From: Gigaspora rosea
Taxonomy: Eukaryota; Glomeromycota; Glomeromycetes; Diversisporales; Gigasporaceae
NCBI GenBank assembly: GCA_003550325.1
Contig: QKWP01000766.1
Span: 33,425-97,424, forward strand
Length of the DNA stretch: 64,000 nt
Direction of reading: 5' to 3'
Shown here: in pieces, positions 56,052-64,000 of the stretch
Position numbering within the stretch: position 1 is the first letter of the stretch
Layout of the letters: each line of letters begins with the position of its first letter
Made by a program: the position numbers and the translations under genes
Notes under the pieces: model-generated
Seen by the model: the letters and a program-made list of their open reading frames with translations, nothing else
What the model was told of the DNA's origin: nothing
Database searches by the model: none

Positions 56052-56705
56052 ACAAAATTTGCACAATTCAAATATGTAGTTTTACTAAAAATGAATATTT
56101 ATTAAGTTTAAAGTGATAATTATATATAAATTTTATGTAGAACAAGCTTATTTAGATAGCTGATTGAGTTATCTTAGTAAAAAAATAAGTTGGCTATATA
56201 CCTACTAACATTAAATTTCAATTTATTTTTATATAAAGCTTTTTTTTTATTAAAACAATTTTTTTTTGTCTCTAAGTAATCTTGTTCTACACAAAATTTT
56301 ATGAGTATATGTATATTATATCTATTCTCCTACTTTTACTAAGTGAAAAGTTGAATTAAAGTTCTAAACAAAAATTTTTTTAAAAAATAAACAAAATAAT
56401 ACCAAAATTTCAATTCAATTTTTCACTTAGTAAAAATCAGAAAAATTGGAAGAAAATACTTATATACCTGTAAAATTTTACATAAAAAAAAATTGTCTTA
56501 ATGAAAAAAAGGTTTAAATAAATAAGCTGAAAATTTTAATATTAGCATATAGCCAACTCTTTTTTTTTTTTACTAATATAACTCAATTTGGACCATCAAA
56601 GTAAATTTGTTCTATAAAAATTTACATATAATTATCACTTTAATCTTAATAAATATTTATTTTGGTAAAAATACATATTTGAATTGTGCAAATTTTGGCT
56701 CAAAG
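56052..56705. mobile_element. fold-back element, arms about 320 bp
   Basis: Left arm (about 56052-56370) and right arm (about 56390-56705) are diverged inverted copies. CAAATATGTAGTTTTACTAA pairs with TTTGGTAAAAATACATATTTG, and CTTTTACTAAGTGAAAAG with TTTTTCACTTAGTAAAAAT. Non-coding. Confidence 0.75.
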
Positions 56706-57484
56706 TAAACTTATTTTCCTTTTTTCAATTTATTTAATTGTAAAATTTGAAGATAAGTTAATATATAGATTGAAAATAATCTAATCTATAAAGTTTATAG
56801 TATTTTATATATATATAAATTTATATGTGACAAATTGTGTGACTGTTAATTAATTTTATTAAACAGATTTGTACTATAAAACTATAATAAGTTTCTTAAA
56901 TCATCACTTTTAGCGATTTTCCAAAAAATAAAAGTGTTTATAAATAATTAAGAAACAGCACATTTTCAAAATATAGTGCAAACTTGTCTATAATTACTAC
57001 TAGAACTGTTAATAAAAAAGTTTAAGTTATTGAGGGTAGTGAAGTATTGTGATGTTGAGAAAGATTATTATCAATTTCATTCAATTCATCATAATGAGTT
57101 GAATAATATAAATCTAATTTTAGTTATTAAACATTCCTCAAATATCTCTTTCTATCTGTTATATACCAGATACATACAGTATGTACATAATAGCAATATT
57201 TGTGCAACTTTGTTTTTTTACATTTGTTGACCAATTTTCATCATGTAGTACATTACATACAAATGGAAAATAAAATCTTTTGTGTTTCAAATACAGAAAT
57301 AAAAGTTATGATTGGATCACAACTGTGTATACATTTATGTGCATAACATATTAATATAATTAATTTGCTTCTTTGAATATTTAAATACACGAGCGTACGT
57401 ACGTACGTATGCAGTACAGTATGTATGTTAATATCATATAATTAATTTCTGAAAAAAATCAAATACTTTTTTAATATAAATAGC
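56706..57484. other. A+T-rich DNA upstream of the kinase relic
   Basis: An ACGT microsatellite lies at 57394-57410. A possible acceptor TAAATAG at about 57483 precedes the first recognised kinase exon. Earlier exons were not identified. Confidence 0.4.
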
Positions 57485-57872
57485 ACTGATTGTATTATTG
57501 AAAAAATCACAACTATTCAGAAATATGATTTATTTAAAAAATTGGAAACTCTTAGTGTACGAAATTCTGGAAATATATATAAAGCTTCTTTGTATAGTTA
57601 TAATATGATAATAGTCTTAAAAGACATTAAATTTAATGAAGAAAGAATACACTTTAAATGAGCTTGTATACAAAGTAATCATTTTTATTATTCAACATTA
57701 TAAATATGTTAGTTATAATAAGCAACTTTATTAATTATTATTTGCATCACTTTATAGCTTAAATGGCATCGAAAGTTAGAATTTCATAATAATATTCTTC
57801 GAATTTTTGGTATTACAAAATCAGGTATTATAATTATACTATAGTGTTCATTATTTAGATAAAGCTGATTCT

Positions 57873-58025
57873 AATAAGGGGAGTAACAAAAATCAGATGA
57901 TTTTTTAGGGGGAGAGGGGGGTAAAAAAAGTTAAAATTATATATAAGAACCTGACTATTTATATATAAAGAAGAGGGGGGTAGGCCTCTGATAAAAAATA
58001 ATCAGGTGATTAATGACACTGCCCT
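57873..58025. mobile_element. MITE in the kinase-relic intron
   Basis: 153 bp, the inverted near-copy of 44640-44790 (TAATCAGGTGATTAATGACA, GGGTAGGCCTCTGATAAAAA). Confidence 0.75.
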
Positions 58026-58034
58026 AACTTATTT

Positions 58035-61000
58035 TAACTTCTCTCTCAAGATATTAGCAAAGCTTATGACTCTGTTAATCTTAATCTTCTTGAAAAAGCA
58101 CTTTTCCGACTCAACATGCCCTCTCAGTTAATTAATATTATCACCAACTTACTTACTGACCTGTTAAACCAAGTTATTACTAACTTTGGACTTATACAAC
58201 CTTATGAAGTACAAGATGGTATAGACCAAGGTGAAACTATAACTCCACTACTTTGGTGAATTTATTATGATCCTCTTATTAGCAAAATTTCTAGTACATA
58301 TACTGGCTACACTAGTTCTGCTATATGAACTACAAAAATATCACCTCTAGTATTTAACAAAACAGAAGCCTCTGCTTCAGTTTTAGCATACATGGATGAT
58401 ACTCTATGGATTGCACAATCCTTTCAACAACTACAACAAATCATACAAACTGTATCATTATTTTATCAAATGACCAATATTAAAGTTAATCCAAACAAAT
58501 CAGTACTAATCTCTAATACCAAGAAATCTCATTCTATTACTTTTCTCAACTCATTTATTCCAACCCAACCTCTTCATACTCCTTGGTTGCTGGTTTACTA
58601 CCAACACCAAAACATACCCTCAAATCAAACTAATTACACAAGAAATATTCGAGATTGTAAATACTCTTAACACAAAAATAATAACTGACAAACAGGCTAG
58701 TTATATTATTAATACTGTAATAACACCTATACTCGAATATCGAATTCACAACATTGTTTTGTCACAATCAATATGCAACAAAATCCTTGCAAGATATCTT
58801 ACAGTTGCAAAACACAAAGCTAAACTAGCCAAATCTACTTCTAATAGTACAATGCTTAACCATAATATTTATAGTATCAAGAATATTTGGGATATTCAGC
58901 TACAACATTATATATCCAACTTTATCCTTCGACTAAACAATAAAGAACTATTAGGCACTAGCACACACATTAGATTACAACAACTACAAAACAATTTATA
59001 GTCCATTACTAATAAATAACTGCACGATGTTGTCATGCAAAACTAGGAATGGAAAGTGGATTTACAGCGAGTTACAGGTTAAACCAGTTTGGCATAAGTT
59101 TCTGGTTTTTTTTTACATTCGATATAGTAGATCAAAGCCCCATAGAGTACAAATATAGAAATACATTCAGAAGTCACAAGGATAGATTAACCAATCAGAT
59201 ACAAAAGAGACACAGCATTTCAAATACCTGTAAACTATACATAAGTAACTGCGCAATGTTGTCATACAAAACTAGAAACAGAAAGTAGATTTTACCGAGT
59301 TGCAGGTTAAACCAGTTTTGGCATAATTTTCTGTTTTTTTTTTGCATGCGATACAGTAGATTGAAGCCCTGAAGTCACAAGGATAGATTAACCAATCAGA
59401 TACAAAAGAGACACAGCATTTCAAATGCCTATAAACCATACACTACGTACTTTGTACTCCATTCCTGGTATATACTACTGCACCCTAACCCCAAAATAGA
59501 CAGAGGTAACAAAAATACTACAACTTTCAAAGTTATCCTACTTTTAAAACATCTTGAATTATCGATTCATGCATATTCAGATATAATACAACCCTATACT
59601 ATAGACTTACTCTATACACCACTTGAAAATATATTGCAAACTCATACTCACTATCCAATTTTTAAACGTTAACTTCGATTAAAACATATTATATTTCTTG
59701 AACAACTTATATCTTTTGACAACTCTGTACTCCTTACATGGGAACATATTTCACCAAGAATTAATTCTCTTATACCAGGCAAGATACCCAAATGGTTTAC
59801 TATACTAGAAAGTAAAATAACTACTAACTCTACTACTAGAAAACTTATATCTACACTCCAACTACCTTCAATCAACTCTTTATACTATACTACTGGTCAT
59901 TTTAATACTAAAAACAAGCCTTGGCTTATAACATACAAAGAACAAAACATTATCATGGAAAAAGCTAGACGCTTTAATCCACAAACCAATACTATCTCTA
60001 TTATACACTGGACTTCTAAAATTGATGAAACAAAGACATCGTTATATCCAATTTCAAATATAGTTTGTTATAAATGTACTGGTTGTTTGTTTAACTCAAA
60101 AAGAATTCAAAACTATTGTACTATTGACATTTCTGCAACTTTATCTACTAAATTTTTGGGTAGAAAAGTTTACAAACAAATATCAAACAAACTCAAGCTC
60201 AATGCCAACTATCTTGAACTACTTTTCTTTATAGCATCTCGCTATCCGCTTTCAATACCATCTTTACCTTCTATACCAATTCACCCTACAGCAATAAATG
60301 GGATTTTTTCTCCTAATACTTCAACTAATATATTGCAACAAATAGCACAAGCAAATACTATTCTTTCAGAATTTACCTTTAATACCAATGGATCTGTTAC
60401 CAATCTTGGTAATTCAAGATGCTCAATGGGCATTGCCTGGATACAAATTTACAACAACTCAATTATCCACCAGTTCTCTGCACAAATCCAAAACTGGCCA
60501 TCATCATACAAAGCAGAACTAACTGCAATACTATTAGCTATTTGTACATGTCCTCGAAATAGTACTATTCACATATATACTGACTCCCAATCTATTATCT
60601 CAAAATACAAGGTCCTTCTAAATACTAAATACAATACTAGCAAAATATATTCATATAATTATTGGCCTATTTGGCATACCCTTTTATACCTCATCCAATC
60701 ATATTCATATACTATTACTTTACATAAGGTTCCCGCACATAGCGATAATGAATTTAACAATTTTGCTGATCAACTAGCAAAAAACTATACAAGTTTTTCT
60801 ATTTTACAATTTCTCTCTAACAACATCTATAACCCTTCATTTTATCTACAATATAAACAATTTAATGTAGAACAACCTATATGTTGCTGTTTGCAATGCA
60901 CATATTATTGCAATGTGGTCATCACAAATCGAATTTAGTATATTATTCCTATTGCAGCCAAATCGATTGGAATGCTACATGGCTTTTTCTTAACAATAAC

Positions 61001-61940
61001 CACAAACCCTCATACAATTACACTAACTTTTAACTTTGCCAATCCAAATCATTTCGAATTAAAAACTTACTTCATATCCTCCCTATACTACCTTATCATA
61101 ACTCCTTAAATTTTACAAATTCTAAACACACAAAATGTATTTCCTGCAACCAACCTGAAAGCCAATTTCATTGGCTACTTTGTACCAGATATAATAATAT
61201 ATCCCAAATCATCCATAATACTATTATACAATTCTCATTCTCAGATCTCTCAGATATAACAGAAATTCAAATTCAACAACTTCGTACAAATCTTATTAAT
61301 CATCAATGCTTAAATCCTAATTACAATCTCCCCTTCAATACTCCCTCATTTATAACTACTATTTAAGGCTTTATTCCACTCCCATTAATTAATACAATAT
61401 CCCAATATTCTTCTTACAAAATGCTTCTAATATTGCTATTAAAATTCTCCTAAATATCTCTTATAATACTTATGAACAACTTTGAAAACCTTACTGTGCT
61501 AAACTTGCACAATAGAAAACCTCTCAAAACTTTAGTTCAATATCTACTATTCTTCCAAATCCACATACTAGAATTCACTATACCTATAGTTGTATCTGTG
61601 GTCTTTCTGACCAGCTACATGATGAAGACACAAATACATGTCCACCTACTGGTTGTGCACTTTGAAAAATTGATACCTGGTCCTACCAATGGATCAAATA
61701 TAGCTCAAATACTAATTCTATACTCTATATCCAAATCTAGGTAAGTTTTAACCACTCTAGTAGGTTTAGGTTGCAGATAAATTAGATAATATTAATTTTG
61801 TCTATAGTCTGAGTCTCAACTCTTGTAATATAAACTGTATTAAAAATATTCTTGTAATATTGAGAAACCCCAGAGGAATCTCATATAGTTTATCAATAAA
61901 GATAGAGGCAAAACCTCACCTTAACAACAAAAAAATAACT
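58035..61940 (+). pseudogene. LINE with RNase H domain, 5'-truncated, in the kinase-relic intron
   Basis: It starts inside the reverse transcriptase (KAYDSVNLNLLEKALFRLNM) and continues DGIDQGETITPLL (about 58215-58253) and YMDD at 58389-58400. An RNase H domain follows in the open frame 59955-60938: NTNGS (first Asp changed to Asn), KAEL, YTDSQS, then NNFADQLAK. A zinc knuckle CISC..HWLLC lies at about 61140-61175. Stops at 58257-58259 and 58326-58328, with frame breaks near 58590 and 60935. It differs from the LINE at 8511, which has no RNase H domain. 5' truncation is usual for LINE insertion. Its 3' end lies next to the TTAA MITE at 61945. Confidence 0.8.
59021..59452. repeat. about 228-bp tandem duplication inside the LINE
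   Basis: Unit 1 from 59021 (TGCACGATGTTGTCATGCAA) and unit 2 from 59249 (TGCGCAATGTTGTCATACAA). Both contain GAAGTCACAAGGATAGATTA and ACAAAAGAGACACAGCATTT. It interrupts the LINE coding frame, so it is foreign to the LINE. Confidence 0.8.
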
Positions 61941-61944
61941 TATT

Positions 61945-62323
61945 TTAAGGGTAGGGTGAACGTGGATCAATTTTCATATGATTTACGTGGTACAGCAAAA
62001 TTTTATATAGAAATCAAACACATGCTTCTAATAAAACTTTTTAGAATTATAACCAATTTTCCCCAAAATTTCGTGGCATATAATTTGAAGCTTCTTATTT
62101 GTTATAATAAAATTTCAAACCCTATATCATTTGAAAAAATCTACTTTCATATATTGGTAAAAAAAAACTTAGGTGACCCCAAATTTCCTTAGATCACACA
62201 AAAATTATTAATTCTGATTGGTTGAATTTATGTTGTTTACAATCCTGATTGGTCAATCACCTGATTTCATATGATTACAACGTGATCACTATTAAAAATG
62301 ATCTACGTTCACCCTACCCTTAA
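61945..62323. mobile_element. TTAA-flanked (piggyBac-like) MITE, copy 3, intact
   Basis: Flanked by TTAA at 61945-61948 and 62320-62323. Ends GGGTAGGGTGAACGTGGATC and inverted GATCTACGTTCACCCTACCC, 371 bp between the TTAA sites. Best-preserved copy of the family. Confidence 0.85.
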
Positions 62324-62549
62324 TAAATTTGTTATTATACTAGTAAAGATCAAGATAGTTTTTGAATATGCTGATAATGGTTCATTAAGATATTATTTAG
62401 ACCAAAATTTTAAATTATTAAATTGGAATAATAAATTGAATTTGGCAAAGCAACTTGTTAGTGTCGTGACCTGTTTACATGATAATAATATTATTCACAT
62501 GAATTTGGTATATGTTAATTTAGTTTATTAATTTCAAATAATTTGAATC

Positions 62550-62643
62550 TTAAAAGCAGAAAGGCGACTAAATTCCCAAATTTTATGTACTGTACCTCCG
62601 TATAAATTAACTAAATTTGCTAATTTCTCCTTTCTACTTTTAA
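62550..62643. mobile_element. 94-bp mini-MITE in the kinase relic
   Basis: TTAAAAGCAGAAAGGCGAC at left and inverted TCCTTTCTACTTTTAA at right, beginning and ending TTAA. Lies between the HMNL catalytic-loop relic and the DFG region. Confidence 0.65.
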
Positions 62644-63729
62644 TTTTTTGAACATTAATTTCGTGTATACTGAATATATTTATTTTTATAATAGCATTCT
62701 AAAAATATCCTTATCCTAATAATAATATTATACTTAGTGATTTTGGAACTTTTAAAAAATCACTAAATCTCCAACTTTAATTCTTAATTTGCTTGAAAAT
62801 ATTCAATATGTCGATCCTCAATGCATTCAAAATATTAAAACTTGTACTTTTAGTAAAAGTTCTGATATTTATAGCATTGGAAATCTTCTTTGGAAAATTT
62901 CAATTGCATTATTCTGTTTAAATCTGAATTACCACCAGGTTTCAATTTGATAAATGCTATCATTCATGATAAATATGAAACAATTGTTTCTGGAACTTTT
63001 CATGAATACTCAAATATCTACATGGGTAATATACTAATTTTTTATTCATATTTTAAATATTATGCTAAAAATATTTTATCATTTTTTATACTATAGAATG
63101 CTGGAAACATAATGCTAATCAGCGTCCAACGATTCAATATATATATCAAAAACTCAATGAAATTGATTTAAAAAATGGAAACAATATTTATCAACAGTAT
63201 GTAAAAAAGATTCCTTTAATAAAAAATAAGAGTTTAAATAATTCTAATTTTTTGCAAAGTTATATAGATCAATAAAATGAAAAAGCAAAAGAATTAGAGT
63301 TACTTTTTACAATTATTTTGTCTCTTCAAGAAACAATTGGCCAAAATACTTCAACTACTAATGTTACCTCTTCTTTATTTAAATCCAATACTATAATGAA
63401 TTCAAATAACATTCTTTCAAATTCTTTATCAAATTAGCTGAGCATAAATGACAGTTTTGTTTAAAGAATTATTTCAATTTTTTATATACAATTTAATAAT
63501 CATGAATTTCAAAAAGATATCATTCACAATCTTTACAAATTTATTGCAAAAACTGAAAAGAATCTTGATTATGTTTTAATTTACTTAGGATTAATCTTGG
63601 TTTACAAGTATAATTAGTTTCTTTTATGAACATAGAATTGGAATACCTGTTGATGATCAAAAAGATTTGCTTGTATAAACAAGCTTCTGATGATCAAAGA
63701 TATATAGATATATTCATTTAGATAATAAT

Positions 63730-63925
63730 AATACGACAGGGTGAAACCTGAGTTGCAAAAAAGTAAAACCTGTGTTTATCATTCGCATAGGTAAAATCTG
63801 AGTTTAATAAACATAGCTGCATGAATCCGCGTTTCATTAGGTAAAATCTGGGGTTTTTTTTATTACATAAATAAAACCTGAGTTTTTAAAGTAAAACCTG
63901 GGTTTTTAAAGTAAAACCTGCTTTA
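63730..63925. repeat. tandem repeat with GTAAAACCTGAGTTT units
   Basis: About eight imperfect units, tightest at 63860-63915 (TTTTTAAAGTAAAACCTGGG). Follows the Sel1 remnant of the kinase relic. Confidence 0.75.
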
Positions 63926-64000
63926 CAGTTTTAAGTTTTTTAAAACTTTGATCAAGGATATCTCTGCAACCACTAAATCAAATTTGATAAAAAATTTTTT

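Larger units (their letters stand above)
57485..63722 (+). pseudogene. kinase-Sel1 gene relic with transposons in an intron
   Basis: Exon pieces: about 57485-57660 (weak glycine loop, VLKDIKF with the lysine), 57758-57824 (LKWHRKLEFHNNILRIFGI), then after a block of transposons 62342-62520 (VFEYADNGSLRYYL, CLHDNNIIHMNL). Then follow about 62725-62960 (NIILSDFGTF, SSDIYSIGNLLWKI), up to 63025, and, after a 71-bp intron (63026-63096, GTAATA..TATAG), ECWKHNANQRPTIQYIYQKL. A Sel1-like remnant (FYEHRIGIPVDDQK) ends near 63720. HRD reads HMN, so the catalytic Asp is lost. Stops and frameshifts are frequent. Same general family as 45192-46952. Confidence 0.75.

Noticed and set aside
59049..59288. 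79-residue open frame
   Set aside because: Lies in the tandem duplication inside the LINE and is not preserved in the second unit.

Overview
This window looks like nuclear DNA of an arbuscular mycorrhizal fungus, most likely Rhizophagus (R. irregularis or a close relative). The evidence is the very high A+T content, short GTAAGT..AG introns of about 70 bp, and a set of expanded families typical of that genus: Sel1-repeat/protein-kinase genes, a BTB-BACK-TLDc gene, a ribonuclease-inhibitor-type LRR gene, type-B DNA polymerase elements with N-terminal zinc fingers, gag-protease retroelements and several LINEs. The assignment rests on recognised protein families, not on a database search. Most of the window is dead or non-autonomous mobile DNA. 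Only one gene, a spliced protein kinase at 45192-46952 (minus), reads as intact.

Layout. 1-7428: a decayed gag-protease ORF (plus) ends tail to tail against a small helix-turn-helix-like ORF and a broken type-B DNA polymerase (both minus). The polymerase is interrupted twice by the same MITE. 7500-7790: a GGTACC-containing repeat and hairpin upstream of the polymerase. 8200-11040: a LINE, with a duplicated 3' piece joined at an unresolved base. 11155-18054: MITEs of several superfamilies, a perfect 70-bp-arm hairpin, and hAT elements with 8-bp target duplications. 18184-20596: remains of a BTB-TLDc gene and of an integrase-bearing transposon. 21622-32111: a deeply nested transposon stack, mariner- and piggyBac-like MITEs. 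32112-33292: a hAT-type element carrying an LRR gene fragment, inserted in a degenerate telomere-like tract. 34690-37445: tandem repeats, including a roughly 110-bp minisatellite. 37918-44176: copies of a TTAGGG-containing MITE family, a three-level nested element, and a Mutator-type element with about 0.9-1 kb terminal inverted repeats.

44640-47359: the kinase gene with a Sel1-repeat ORF directly upstream that seems to have been its N-terminus. 47480-53060: repeats, a hAT MITE, and a SWIM-type Mutator transposase pseudogene split by two MITEs. 53136-56705: another transposon-like coding relic and fold-back repeats. 57485-63722: a kinase-Sel1 pseudogene whose intron has swallowed a MITE, a 3.9 kb LINE and a TTAA MITE.

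Two themes recur. Insertions are stacked inside one another, and several nests can be ordered because an uninterrupted homologue or a continuous reading frame shows the empty site. Decay in unrelated genes is dominated by C:G to T:A changes (CGA to TGA, TGG to TAG, catalytic Asp to Asn), which suggests cytosine deamination acting on repeats. I found no CRISPR, rRNA or tRNA gene.
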